DNA of 64,000 nucleotides from Nymphaea colorata (taxonomy: Eukaryota; Streptophyta; Magnoliopsida; Nymphaeales; Nymphaeaceae), in contig NC_045147.1 in the NCBI RefSeq assembly GCF_008831285.2, positions 15,788,854 through 15,852,853 on the forward strand. The letters run 5' to 3'. Of this stretch, positions 19,231 through 31,529 are shown piece by piece (the stretch's first letter is position 1; every line of letters begins with the position of its first letter). A model generated the notes under the pieces. That model searched no databases. It saw only the letters and a program-made list of their open reading frames with translations, and was not told where the DNA came from. Made by a program: the position numbers and the translations under genes.

Positions 19231-19977
19231 TCAGCTCTTCTTACCTAGCGTGTGTTTGTTATTGTGCATCCACACCTTGAGCACATGCCTCTTCACGCCT
19301 GTCTCCATGCAGAACTGCTGCACCGTCGCCTCATCGTGCTTCTGAATCCTCCAGCCCAACCTCTCCGCGAAGGCCAGCATCTTCTCCTTCTGATCCTGCG
19401 TGAATTTGGTCCGGAACCTCTTTTTTGGAAGGCCGGCGCTCCCACCGGTACCCCCGGAAACGTCGTCCTGATCATCCCTAGCATGGCCGGCGGCAGCCGC
19501 AGCAGCAGCTGTACCACCTCCCCCTCCAGAAGTCGACGGCAGAGCCAACGGCGTCCGATGGGGCATGTGCAGGTACGCCGTCGGCGTCGGTGGCGGCCTG
19601 TAATAAGGAGAGAACTGCGAGCTGTGGTGGTGGAACACAGCCGCCACCTCCCCCTCCGTCTCCTTGCGGTGGAAGTTCCGGTGGCAGTTGCACGCCGCAC
19701 ATTTGAGGGCGTCCAGCGTTCCCTCCTCCCCGGCGGGCATGAACTCCCCGCACCCATCCACGGCGTGGCCCCCGATGCTCACCGCGTGGTTCTTGAGGCA
19801 CTCGCGGTAGCGACTCACCGGCTTCTTCCCCGTCTCACCACTCATCTTTACCCTCGCAGTCACCGGCGCCGGCGCGTTCCCTAGGGATTCATAACTCCCT
19901 GCTGCCGGCAAGCTGATCTCCTCCTCCTCCTCCTCCTCCTCCTCCTCTTCCTGATCTTCCTGCTCTTCGAATTCCAT
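19231..19977 (-). CDS. ZF-HD (zinc-finger homeodomain) transcription factor, 248 aa, single exon
   Basis: The start is chosen at 19977, giving MEFEEQEDQ; an in-frame ATG at 20061 would add 28 residues without family character. A run of 11 glutamates (residues 10-20) is encoded by a GAG/GAA trinucleotide repeat. The ZF-HD dimerisation finger is at about 56-105: [22 protein letters not shown], then [16 protein letters not shown] with its conserved Cys and His residues. A linker with Gly5 and Ala7 runs follows. The homeodomain is at about 185-244: [22 protein letters not shown] and, in helix 3, [14 protein letters not shown] proteins dimerise through the finger and bind DNA through the homeodomain in the nucleus, with roles in flower and shoot development and stress. 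Both domains look intact. Plant ZF-HD genes are usually intronless in the coding region, as here. Confidence 0.95.
   Translation of the reverse strand: MEFEEQEDQEEEEEEEEEEEISLPAAGSYESLGNAPAPVTARVKMSGETGKKPVSRYRECLKNHAVSIGGHAVDGCGEFMPAGEEGTLDALKCAACNCHRNFHRKETEGEVAAVFHHHSSQFSPYYRPPPTPTAYLHMPHRTPLALPSTSGGGGGTAAAAAAAGHARDDQDDVSGGTGGSAGLPKKRFRTKFTQDQKEKMLAFAERLGWRIQKHDEATVQQFCMETGVKRHVLKVWMHNNKHTLGKKS
19919..19947. repeat. (CTC)n trinucleotide repeat inside the ZF-HD coding region
   Basis: About 28 bases of near-perfect CTC on the plus strand, read as glutamate codons on the minus strand. Replication slippage here would change poly-Glu length without shifting frame. Confidence 0.9.
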
Positions 19978-20849
19978 TGCTTGCCTCCGGCTTCCCTTCT
20001 CACTCTCTCGACCTCCTGCTCCTTGGTTTCCACCGGCCCTCTTTCCCCTACCAATCAACAACAGCCACCTCCATCACCTTCCTCCTCCTCGCCGGCTCCC
20101 CACTATTCATTTCCCGGCGGGGAAGATTAAGGTGGTGGTTTCGAACAAGATAAGATGAAACAATTGAGGGTGGTGCTCATGGATTGTTGCAATCCCCCGT
20201 CTAGCTAAGCTAATGGGCCAGCTAAAATACAAATGATAAAAACTTTCCTCCTCCCTTCTCCCTCTATATTTTATTACACAGAAACTAAAAAGAAGACAAT
20301 GATAATATTTTTATCCCTTTTTTATATTTGTCATCATTTTAGTGATAAAATAACAAAAGAGTTCATTGTTTTCTTATACTTTTTCCGTTACTTAAAAACC
20401 CCCCACAGACACCACCGGCTACCGCCGGTAGTCTCCTTCTTTTTCCCCGCTTTGGGCTCCTCCCCACATCCCTCTCATTCACCTCCTGTTGCAGAGGATT
20501 CGTTTCGTTTCTCTCTCCTTTTTTCCCACCCGTGCATCCAATGGCACCACTGCAGCAGATGGGTAAAGGGTAAAAAATTTAGCAGATCCAAGACCACCCA
20601 TTTCTGGTTTTCACCATTCTTTTTTAACCTCAGTCAGTATGAGTACGACGGCGAAAGAGAGAAGCAGCAGGAGTAGCAGAAGTAGTAGTAGCAGGAGGAG
20701 GAGACGGGGAGCAGCAACGACTCTCAGAAGCAATCTGGAAATTTTGTTTGCTTGACCGTCAGGAAGGAAGAGGAAGGAGGGCCCCAAGAGAGAGAGAGGA
20801 GAGTATGGATGAGATCAGAGCGGCCGGAGAAGTTTGAAGAGGACTCTGT

Positions 20850-20852
<3 letters not shown>

Positions 20853-20887
<35 letters not shown>
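20853..20887. repeat. (CT)n microsatellite
   Basis: About 35 bases of CT repeat, 0.9 kb upstream of the ZF-HD start codon. It could be in that gene's promoter or leader. Confidence 0.92.
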
Positions 20888-20892
<5 letters not shown>

Positions 20893-21799
20893 TTTGTCTT
20901 CGGCCGGTTGGTGAACTGAGAGGGTGGTGGGGAAGGGTGGTGGTGTCCTTCCTCGAAACGTTGCGTCAGCGTTTGACGCTTTCTTTTTCTCCTCCTTGTG
21001 CGTGTCTGCACATCTCCATACATGGTTTCATTTCTCGAGGCAGAAACAACTATTTAATTTGTGTTGATTAGACACATTTGTGGGGAACTAGATCTGATAA
21101 ATAACAATTTTTTTCTCTTTCTCTGGCTATCTGTGCCTACCCTGGGGTTCTGCCACGCATCCTCTCCTTCGAGTTCTTTACCTCAACAAGCGGCGTACAA
21201 CAGCGAGAACTAATCTTTTTGTTGTTTGTTTATAGAGTTAATGCTTGGAAGTCTGGTCCCAGCTTCTCAATTATTTTTATTTTCTCGTGTTCATCTTCTT
21301 TCTTTTCCTTTTTCCGGAAATCTAAAATGGGTAGTGATCTCAAAGCTTGGTATCTTAAATTTTCTCACGATTTCCAAAATTAGAAGTTCTGTTAAATTAT
21401 GAATTTTGGATGAGTCCCACATTCGAATTCCTTAACGTTTTCAAATCCATCGTCCCGTTTCTTTGTTAAAATATGATAAAGTCATCATCGAGATTGTTAT
21501 AAACTGTTGGAGTAATCAACAGAAACTTCTAAAACGGACGAGAAAGACTGGGAAGCCTTTCTTTATTTTTCTTACAAGAAGTCCGACGTATGCGAGGGTC
21601 TTCTAATGCATAAATAACGCCCTTCATCTGAAGTCGATTCTCTTAAACAAGGTTTATATCAATGCTTCAAGTTTTTGAAAGCTTGTGAGGAAGGATACAC
21701 TTCATACCAATTCGAGTACAATTAAGAGTGAGAGAGTATTTGCATGACCCCCTCGTTCAACAGTCTAGTGAAAACTAGTTTTGTGAAAATCAATCAATT

Positions 21800-22050
21800 T
21801 TTTTTGTAATAAAATTTTGAAAACTTGGTTTGCATGGATGGCACACTCAAAACTCAAATTTTTTTAATAATCTTTGGAAAGTGGGAGGAAAGGGGTTATC
21901 ATGTGATGTCAACATTGGGTTTTTTCTCAAATATAGTTTTGATATCACCCAAAGCTCGAAAGAATACCATTTTGGAGGCAAAACTAAGCTTTGTCTCCAA
22001 AACTGGGTGTTGATTAGGGTTTCATTAAAATGCATCCTAAATACATGTTA
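21800..22050. repeat. MITE-like segment distantly related to the element at 7513-7781
   Basis: TGGATGGCACACTCAAAACT near 21835, followed by T-rich sequence, resembles the left end of the 7.5-kb MITE (TTTGGATGACACTCCAAAAT followed by T-rich sequence). GAAAACTTGGTTTGCATGGATGG-like words resemble its right interior. The right end is not clear. Confidence 0.35.
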
Positions 22051-23423
22051 TTTCCTACTATCCGAACCAAATGTATCAACTTAACTAAAAACTTGTTGAT
22101 TGTTTAGAGGGTGGTGAACAAAAAAAAATTAACATGTCCAAATGCTAAAAAAAGATATAAACGAGAAAAAAGAAAGATTAAAAAGAAGAGGACAAGTTTG
22201 AAAGATCATATAGGGATGGATTGCTACAGTTAAATCGACATATGAGTTTCAATAACAAAACTTCCAACTTTCCTCGCAAAAGCAACAGTAAAGTTGTTTA
22301 ATAAATGAAAAAGGAATTACCTCTTAAGGGTTGTAGCGCACTAGGCAGTAAAACAATTCACTTTTCTTTTCTTTTTTTTTTACTTGAGTTTAAATCTAGA
22401 GATGGTCGCTGTCATAATGGGTTCTTCCTCTAAACCATAATAAGTTATGAAGTAGACTAGAATCTCTTTAACTTTAAGATTTGTGGGTAGAGAATTAAGG
22501 CCGTAACCAAGGTGGGGGGACTATTCACCGTTAAATAAAAAAGAAATGAAAAGAAAATTATTCTTCTCCCCTTCTTTTGATTACTTTTGAGATTCATCAT
22601 TTCTTTTCAAATACCACTTCGACACTCATCCTCCCACACTTCGTGTTCAGACGACTTAAAGTGAAAAGCAATCAGGTTTGATCAGAAAGAACAGCTGCGC
22701 TTGGCACGTTTAACCATCTGCTAATGATAAGATAGATACGCGCATGGTTCAGTATGTACGTAAAAGTTAACCAACCACGCGGACGTCGTCTTCGTTGAAC
22801 TTGAGCCTGAGGACTTTCAATGTGTGTGAATATCATACTTGTAGAATAAATGGTGCAAAGCAAAGGAAAAACTTGTCCACCATTAATATTTCCAAGTTTT
22901 AATCAAAATTTTTTAGTGTCAAATTCAAGGGCGCTGACACCTGGACGATGATAATGAATTTTCGTTGTTTATATCGAAATGATAGGAGATAACTGTAGGA
23001 AATGATGAAGGATAAATTTAAAAAAAAAAAAAAAAGAAAGAAGAAGCTAAAAAGCAAAGGAAGGAAAAAAGATCGTCAAGTTTCTTTCAGTCTTTTTCGT
23101 TACGGGCCGGCGAATCTCTTGTTCCACGGCAAAATAAATTTTGAAAGCACAGACTCTCTCCCTCTCAGGTAGAAGGAAAGGAAGGAAGGGAACCCAGACA
23201 GTCGAACCTATGGTGGTTGTGCGCAATCTTGGGAATTGGACCATCATTCTTTTTCTCATTAAACAAATACAGAGAAGAGCAGAGCTGATAGAAGCATGGC
23301 CATGGCCGCTCTCCCCATCTCTCTCTATCTCTGTCTCTCTCTGTGATCAGAGTGATGATCAACTGGCTTCCATTATTCATTAACAGCAGACACGCGCTTA
23401 CGTATCTAATATTAAGATCATGA

Positions 23424-23446
23424 AGAGAGAGAGAGAGAGAGAGAGA
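23424..23446. repeat. (GA)n microsatellite
   Basis: About 23 bases of GA repeat. Confidence 0.85.
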
Positions 23447-26400
23447 AGGGAGGGAACTGGCAGTGCGGTCATGTGACTGAGCCGAGACGTCTGATGCGAC
23501 GGGCTGTCACCGTACACGTCAGAGTGTCAGCTGGCGGGAAACCTCTGCTCCTCCTTCGTCCTTTTCCCTTTTGCCTCTTCCCCCAGAGAGAAAGAGAGAG
23601 AGGGAGAGCCGTCCTCTTCCTGCGCCTCCTCTCGTTCTCCTCGCTAGCTGTCGAAGTTGATACAGGGGGGAGGGACGAGGTCGCCGGCCGGCGACCTCCG
23701 GCAGGTGGGTTGACGAACAGCCGCAGGACAGAAGGCCTTGCGGTTCCGGCGCCTCTCATGGACGATGGGGCCCAGCAGTCGGGCCCCACGGAACCCAACA
23801 GTGAATTCATCAAGGGACAGCAGGCGCTCTACTTTCGAGGCCGCCAACTCTTCTCTCTTCTCTCCTTCCCTCCCCGTCCTTGTCGGTGTCAGCTGCAGTA
23901 CCTGTTCCCGCTCAGGCCACACCCTGTCCTTACTTTCCTCTCCTGTTTTTTTCTTTTTCTTTCTTTTATAGGCCAATCATTCGGGATTATCTAAACCTTT
24001 ATACTGAGAAGTTTTTATTCGAAGAGGCCCAGCAAATGTGCATATAACAAAAGCACGCTTCACACCTTTACGTATAAACTGCAACCTTTTCGAGATGGCG
24101 CTGAACGGCCGACCTAACTGAGGTTTGACGTTGTTTAGCAGAGTGATTAATGCGTGGAGGGATTCTTCTTCCTTTTTTGTTCCATTTCCTCTGCTCCTTG
24201 TAAGCGGTGGCTTCGAGGTTCGGGTAGAAATTCGGAAGGAAGGAGAGAGTTATGGCTGTGGGAATAAGGTTTAGTTCATGAAAGGAGTTAAGGAGGGATC
24301 GGTTTAAGAATGACAATGAAACTATTAGCGAATACTTGGAAAGTAGAGGAAGATTATGATTTGTCAGCCTATGGAAAGAGGTTTTCTGTTATATATGTGT
24401 ACACAGATCACTGTCTTCAGAATACACTTGGTTAGCAGAACAAGGAGGGGCATGAGAAAAACCCAGATACGTATTACCAAGTGCAGGTTGCTCGTCTGAC
24501 CGATCTAATCTCGAAGAAGAAGTAGCGGTGAAGACTGCCGTAGCAAAAACCACAACGACCGTAGGAAATGACCATGGTAGATGTAGATCACACGCGCACA
24601 CAAACAAGAAAGAGAGAGCGAGAGAGAGATAGAGAGGAGCAGTCTTGAATGAGTTTCCTAATATGCGTGCTCATGCTGATCTTCATGGTCTTCATGGCCC
24701 TCCCGCAGCAAACACGTGACTCTGTAACGTTGCTGCCATCGCCATGACACTTCCATTTTCGTCTCCTTTCGTCTTCACAGGCAGAGAGAGGGAGAGAGCA
24801 TAAGACCAACGCCAGCCATGTTCCTTTCAGAGATCAGAAACCGTTTAGGCATGACTTCACTTCACAGTTCTGCTTCAACCAACAACCAGCGGGGAGGACG
24901 ACGAAGTATGGTCCCGTCCAAAACGGTCACCAAGAAGAACGTTCCCCACTGTAATTAACAGCACAACAGTAATTTGCTTTAACTGTTCTTTGTGAAATTT
25001 TTTCTTGACGGAGGCAGTTGGATGAATTTGAGAACATGAGCGTTCCATATTTTGTTGTATATCCATTTACTGGGTACGTTTCCGTAAGATTTTCAATCTT
25101 CAATTAATGAAAAGTTTCACTAAATGAAGAGCTGATGGGAAAAAGGAAAAGACTTTCGTATTGTCATCTGTCACAGGTGAATTGATAACTGATTCCTGCT
25201 TTGTCATACCACTGTTCTTAGTTCATCCCCTCCGATGCACGAGGCTACATAGGCCGGCCTTTCAAAAAGTGGAACATTAAAAATTAAAAGTTATGATATT
25301 AAAGAGCCTCCCATGAAATCTAGATGCAGAATCAACATGGGCAGTGCCATGTGTGAATTTCCTACTTGCTGTCTCTTTCTTTTTTCCTTCTATGGAAAAT
25401 GCCAGGTCTCCGACGTTTGAATTCAATGCATTAATGAGATCTCGTTTTCACCAGTCATGTCATTTGATGGCAAAACTTAATGTCAATCATTGTGAGATTA
25501 TCTTTGGACATCTAAATCTATTCAAAACACCATTCTAACCTAACAAAGAAATTCCATCGCGCCATTTGTTAATTAAATTTGCCTCCATTCAGTTAACCGA
25601 CAGAAGTGCCCTTAATAAAAAGAGAAATAAACAAGTTGGTAGAAGAATTTTTTTTCCAAATAGAATAAACTTATACTAAGCTGCTAACCAAGATTTGTAT
25701 ATTGAAATACAAACGCCTTAAAATTGCAAACATAAGGTGCTGGATTTATCGATAGGGAAGGGGCATGGCTGAATTTGTAATGCAGGAGAGGAAATTCAGT
25801 GTAGAGAAAATGAGGGCTTTGTAATGGTTTGTCATAAAGCCGAGGAAGAAGAATACTGACGGCAGCATAACGATAGTGATGATGGCGCAAACTCTCATCG
25901 GATGATGATGACATGACATTCATGAGAACCCATCATAAGATCGGGGACCAATGCACTTGAAGTGGTCGGAAAAGATGGCCGGAATGCAAGGTCGTCGGAA
26001 TCTGGTGAATCAAATCCCCCCTTGAAACTAGATCGAGCACCAGTAGATTTCAAGTTGGCCGAGACTAGTCATGTGGGGGTGCCGACGTTTCTTGGTGTTG
26101 TAGTCGTGCCGCAGTTCAAGGTAGTGGAATGAAGAAGATTTAGAAGAATGATAAAATATTACGTGCTTTATACTGTTATCGAGATGTGTGAATTGAATTG
26201 TAAGGTGAAAAGGAAAAGTATTTTATTTAATTAGAGAGGGGAAGTTCTTCCCCAAAAATCCAACCATTCTTTCGGTGCCTTTGGCACTGCCGTTGCCGCC
26301 CACAACACACTTTAACTTTGGTATTTATGGCCTCCTAGAAAATGAACGAAAACTAAAGAGAATATTATTCCAAAAACGATTGCATTCCACGGTAGTCTTT

Positions 26401-27230
26401 ACAACAGATTTATCAAAGTATTGTTACAACATAGAAGGAAAACATTTAGAACGTCGAAACATTTACATCACAAATTAACAAAACAGCGAGATTTCAACCT
26501 TGCAATCTTTCAATTCAATCTGATTTACAAGAATTGCTTCTCGAGATTTTAGTTTCATTTCGAAACATTTACAACAGCGAGAATTGCGGCAGCATTAATT
26601 TAAACATCAACATTCCCCTTCAAAACGGCACATGCAAATCTTGTAGGCCTGATTGGGAAATAAGGTAATGAAATAATTCTTTTCAACAGAATCTGAGAAA
26701 AGATGGGCCAGTTGATCTTGAGACCAAACATGAGTAGTGGAGATGGTTCCATCTAATATCTTGTCAATTGGTCATGAACCAAACGATAATCTTTGCTCAC
26801 GAAAAGCAACATTCTTGCAAGGACGTGTGTAGCCGCTTGTTTGTCATGGAATAGCTGAGTGTCTCTTGCAAATGAATATAAAGATTGCAAAGAAAAAGAA
26901 AAATAAAGCCAAGTAATTTTACGTAGAACATTTGTCATACTTTGTTCTCCAAAGAGATCAGACTAGTTCTAAAAAATGTTCAACAACCAATGAGGGATTT
27001 CCTAGTTTCTTGCCAAGCAGTCTAATACGAGTCACAACTGTTAGAGCATGATTTGAAGATGGACATGAACAATTCTTGTCCTCAATTGCACTTAAAATAG
27101 TGCAAGGCCAACATTCGGGTGAGCGAGAAATAACCCCAACATTCGGGTGAGAGGTCCAAGAACGGCATGAGGACTGACTAACATACAAGGTTGACAAGGT
27201 TGACGGGGACTTTGCATGAAGCTGCTCACA

Positions 27231-27449
27231 ACAAATATGTTAGAATTGCAGCTATGGATCAGGATACTTTTAATCCCAAAAAATATTTGAATGTACTCAA
27301 ATCCTTCATTTTGAATGTGTGACTCAGATAAGTTTTCAATTGAGAATGTTTTTTTCTTACAAGTCGTGCTATTGAGAGACAGGAGATTGTTCTTACACTG
27401 AGGTTTGATCTAAATTTCGAGGACGAAATTTTATTTAAGGAGGTTAGAA
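27231..27449 (+). mobile_element. Decayed 3' end of the internal region of a Ty3/gypsy retrotransposon
   Basis: The words TTTCGAGGACGAAATTTTAT (27416-27435) followed by TTAAGGAGGTTAGAA are typical of the end of plant gypsy polyproteins and the polypurine tract next to the 3' LTR. The frame upstream is broken by stops and I recognise no intact pol domain. The left limit of element-derived sequence is uncertain. Confidence 0.55.
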
Positions 27450-30410
27450 TGTAACATTCGTCTTTTTCAGGTGGGCCAGATCGGGTCCAGACCCGAATCC
27501 GAACCCACTGGCATGAAGGAGCCCGATGCGAGGGCTCTTCTCCCTCGCCTTTCCCTCTTCTCTCTCGTCTTCCTCCCGGTTGCCTCTCGTGCCAGTGCAG
27601 AGAAGAAGAAGAAGACAGAGGTGGTGCAGGGCGGCGACGAGGACGGCGGCAGTGGTGCCGGTAAGCCCTCTGATCTCTCTCCGCCTCTTCCTCTCATTTC
27701 TATCTTCTTTCTTCTCCTCCTCCCTCCTGCGCAACCCTCTCCCCTTTCCGTCAGCACCCTCCTTTTCATGTGCCCTCTCTTCCTCTCCGCTCGACCTCTC
27801 TCCCCGTCTCCTTTGCTCCTCTCTATCTCCCCCATTTCCCTCGCTCGATTTTCCCCTTTGCCTGTCTCTCGTTTCCCTCTGTGTAACTCCTCTTTTCCCC
27901 CTTTTGTCTTCTCTCTCTCTCTCTGCTCGACCTCCCTCTCTATCGGATGCCCTATTCTTATGGCAAACCCTACACTTGAATTCTTTTTCGCTAGTTTTGG
28001 GGCTGTTGGTTTGGTTTGCAGCTTGGAGACACATCATTTCCCTCGTACCAGCGAGTTGAAAGCTTGGCGGGTGGCAGCAACAATTAATTTTAACAGTTGG
28101 GGATCATTTGTATGCTTGTGATCACTGTTGTGAACGTCACGATAGTTTGCAGACTAAGATTGGGGTGAACGAGACCTAATCGGGCCTAAATTGTTGAATA
28201 TTTGTTGTCGGAGCATGTATATTTAATGATTGAGCATGCTAGTTTAAAGATTTTATGATTTAAAATGCATGTTAGAGATATTGCTATTTTGGAGAAAGTT
28301 TATGCCCATTTTAAGAAGGATGAGTACCTACATGTATAATGGTTTTCCTAACATGTTGGGTTAATTTTCAAAGCAATTGAGAAGCATGCTAGAAATTGTG
28401 GTGATGTGGAAAAGATTTAAAATCGTGTTATAGAACTCGTGAAGTATGCTTTTGTTGAGGTGCAGACACGTTGTTTGTTGAAAAATAGTAGGTATGTTAG
28501 GACGACTCCTCAACTAAGAAAGCAAAGGAGAAACAAATTAATGATTGGTTCTAGTCGAGAGTGCGGAGCTTAAATTATTTGGTGACAACCTCAAGGTGTT
28601 GGAAATTGGCCTATTGGAGGGCTTTGTGGATCGACACTACTCATCGACACCCACTTGAGGCGATGACATGCCTCAATGATTGTATTTTCATATTTGTACA
28701 AATTGTAAAGTGAAATGAGTCGAAATCTTGATTGTGTTTGCAGGTACACCGGGTAGGTCCAGTTGACCTTGAGCAACAAAACGTGAAGCTCGCGTTTTGA
28801 AGTGTTTTGTGGACGTGCGACAAACATGGCGACATTTCAGGCAAATCTCTGTCTTGGGGTCAACGTGTGAATGTGTGTTTTCGGGATCATGAGATTCTAT
28901 GATTGTGATGTTATTGAATGATTGTTTTGTGAGTGAATGTATGTATGCATGCGAATGATTCGTTATGTGATAAGTTTTGTTTTGGAAAGTTACTAAAAGC
29001 TTGTTTTGAAAACTATTACGCATTTGCATGTGCATGTTATAATTGATATCTGCTTAGGACAGATGAGGTGGGGTATCGAGTCGAGTCTCTCCTTAACCCC
29101 GATTGTGTATTAGAGAGCATCATATAATTATAATTGCATAGGACAGCTACAAACCATCACGGATCGAAACTACTCTCCAAGATGTGGCTAAGTTTTGCAA
29201 GATGTGATTGAGGTATTTGATAAATTTGAATGTTGTGTTTTGTTGCATATGCATTACCGTAGACAATAATGCAATTGAATGTGACTAAAAGGTAGTTGTA
29301 ACCGTAATGTTATGATGACTAGTTAAGAATGATAATGTTTTGTATAGCCCTTGTATGGAGGCATTTGGAGGTATGCGTGCACTCGTGGAGTGAACCAACC
29401 TCATGTGCTAGCCAACCATTTTGTGAATGTACAATTATAATGATAAGAAAGAAAAAATAAGAGATGAGAGGTCATTGGGTTGTGGCAATGTGTTTGGAAA
29501 TTGTCCCGCCTTCGTCATTGGATTCGCCTATTCGGAGCGCAGGCAGTGCAAGGCCCCATAGTATTGTTGTGTGATGTGCTTGGAGTGTTGAGCCCTTCCC
29601 AAACTGGGTGTCCTAGGGAATGCTGATTTTTCTCTTCTTGAAATTCACACATCTATGGACGAGTGCTCTACTGTTGCAGCAGGAATGAATCTATATTGTT
29701 TCGGGCCACCACGGGGGTAGTGTCCTGACTGCAGGGCGCCAGCGGTGTGAATGTGCTGTGTTTGCACCCACATGAACTGTCAATTCATTAAAGTTGATGT
29801 AAAAGAAAAGAATGTGAATGAAGTGATTGAATGATACATTATGCCAGAAATGCATGTGGCTATTGAATGTGATATTGTGGTCATTGTGTAGCCTTTGCAT
29901 GTTGTGGTATATGTGAGGGGTTTCTTGGCAAAGTATGTGACCGTGTGCCCTACCACAACATGATATAAGTTGTTTCGTAATTGTTATATCTCTTATGTGA
30001 GCCCTACCTAAAAGGTTTAGGGATTTACTTGGCTTGTTGCCATACTGTGAAGGCTAAGCCCTTAGTTGTTTTCTTTTTTAGGTTTTGCGGACTCGAGACA
30101 ACAGGTTGATCAGATGACTTTACTCACATCTTATTGGGGAGGTTTTGGGTCTTTTGTAGTGCCGACGGGTCTTGTTTTAGTCATATTGATGTCTTGTTTT
30201 TGTCTGGCATCAATTACATAGTTTGAGCCATTTTTGTTATACACATACATGTGATTTTGTATGAACTGAAATTGTTGTATAAATAAAAGTTTGCCCCATT
30301 GTTTTCAATGGTATAGCTCCCTTCTTTTTGAATTGTTGTATCGTCGCACCTCAATACTTTATGTTTAAAAAAAAAAAATTGTTTGAGGGTCAAAAGATTG
30401 AGGTGTAACA
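27450..30410 (+). mobile_element. Probable 3' LTR of a Ty3/gypsy retrotransposon, about 2.96 kb
   Basis: The segment starts TGTAACATTCG directly after a polypurine tract and ends GGTGTAACA, so it has the TG...CA termini of an LTR. It is not a solo LTR: the bases before it are polypurine tract rather than a copy of the bases after it (GCTGA). The first 500 bases are extremely CT-rich on the plus strand and give false Ser/Pro/Leu or Arg/Glu frames. A TATAAATAAA-like word lies near 30280. The length suits large-LTR chromovirus families (Tekay/Del-like), but that placement is inference. No 5' LTR was seen in the window. Confidence 0.6.
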
Positions 30411-30539
30411 GCTGACCATAACAAAATCAATGACAATTGCAAGTTGATGTATATACTAGAATTGCAATTAGTAAATTGGTTTCTTTTACAGAGAGTGAAA
30501 AGTGAGTAAAGCCTTTTATTGAGAAAAAAAACATATGTT

Positions 30540-30890
30540 TATAGAGCATCAAAAACACTTGGCCGTTGGGAGCTTGTTTTAAACCATAAAAGGACTTACA
30601 TTATGAGAAAGCCTTATCAACATCCATTTGACACCATATCCAATTGTTAGCGAAGCAAGTGCTAAAAAGGATCTAAAAATCAAACTTGGAAATGGAGCAA
30701 GGTTTTCATGATAAATAATCAAGACCTTCTTGCCGAGGAAATCCTTTTGGTACAAGCTCTGGTTCATAACGTTCAATAGAGCTAACTTGTTTAGATTTTC
30801 TATGGTCTACCCACTTGCACCCTCTATTGGTTTCACTCTCGGTGGAAATTGTGAGTGACCAATTTAAGAGCATAGCATCTTTCTATCGCT
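30540..30890 (-). pseudogene. Ty1/copia reverse-transcriptase relic
   Basis: Reading the minus strand, short copia RT words appear in order but in different frames: RGCKWV, SIERYE, GFPRQEGLDYY, QMDVDKAF and YGLKQAPN. Frameshifts and stop codons separate them, so it is a dead fragment. It abuts the right end of the gypsy LTR, which suggests nested insertion or a deletion junction. Confidence 0.75.
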
Positions 30891-30921
30891 TATCTTTTAC
30901 AGCTTAGAAGAAGTATGCGAC

Positions 30922-31160
30922 CACTACAAAACTTTTCGACAATTTGTCAGTGAAAATTAACCTTTTAATGATGTTTAGACAGTAAGTCAATAAGAATTAA
31001 CGTTTTACTGACGAAAAAGAACTGGTTACTAATGCTGTAAAAGTTGTAGTGATGGAAGGATTCCCGTTCCTGTCAGTAATGCTTCCCTTTTACTGGCATT
31101 CAGACATAAACATCAGTAAAAATGAATTTTTTTACTGACATTTGTTTTTTCATACGTCAG
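30922..31160. mobile_element. CACTA-like miniature element or relic
   Basis: CACTACAAAACTTTT at 30922 is opposed by AAAAGTTGTAGTG ending near 31055, giving near-matching terminal inverted repeats with the CACTACAA start typical of CACTA transposons. Related words with CAGTAAAA/TTTTACTG continue to about 31160. Neither boundary shows a clear 3-bp target duplication. Non-coding. Confidence 0.5.
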
Positions 31161-31477
31161 TAAATACAAGTTTTATTTTTATTTTTTTTAATTAGTGCTA
31201 GCAACAGAGAACAGCAGGACGTAATGTTTCAATTCTTAATGGGCATGACTCGTGTCGCCATATTAGTGAACAAACTACTTGTATTGCTTCTTCCAGGTGT
31301 TGCCAAGCATAAAATTTAATTGTTCAAGAAGAGCATGAGAGAGAGGCGGATCTCTACTGGTAACCACTGGCAATCATGCGGCTTTCTGTTCAGCCAACTT
31401 CGGTCATGATCATAGTGCCATGGCTACGACTGATTAGAAGGGTGGAAACTGATTTTACTTTTAGGGCTAGTTGTAGT

Positions 31478-31529
<52 letters not shown>

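Larger units (their letters stand above)
19978..27230. other. 7.2-kb region upstream of the ZF-HD gene without recognisable genes
   Basis: Probably includes the ZF-HD leader and promoter (minus-strand transcription) up to about 21 kb. The (CT)n tract at 20853-20887 would read (GA)n on the transcribed strand. The rest is AT-rich with no convincing coding frame on either strand. There is a MITE-like segment near 21.80-22.05 kb, a (GA)n tract near 23.42 kb and a GC-richer patch near 23.46-23.9 kb. That patch has overlapping open frames of low-complexity, Arg/Ser/Pro-rich translation and no recognisable domain. Confidence 0.55.

Noticed and set aside
19252-19884. 210-codon plus-strand open frame and other frames across the ZF-HD gene
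   Set aside because: Antisense and shifted shadows of the GC-rich ZF-HD coding exon. The minus-strand frame shows the conserved zinc finger and homeodomain.
27444-28121. Overlapping open frames of 120-216 codons on both strands
   Set aside because: They lie in the pyrimidine-rich start of the gypsy LTR. Their translations are Ser/Leu/Pro or Arg/Glu repeats, and all frames are open because of composition alone.
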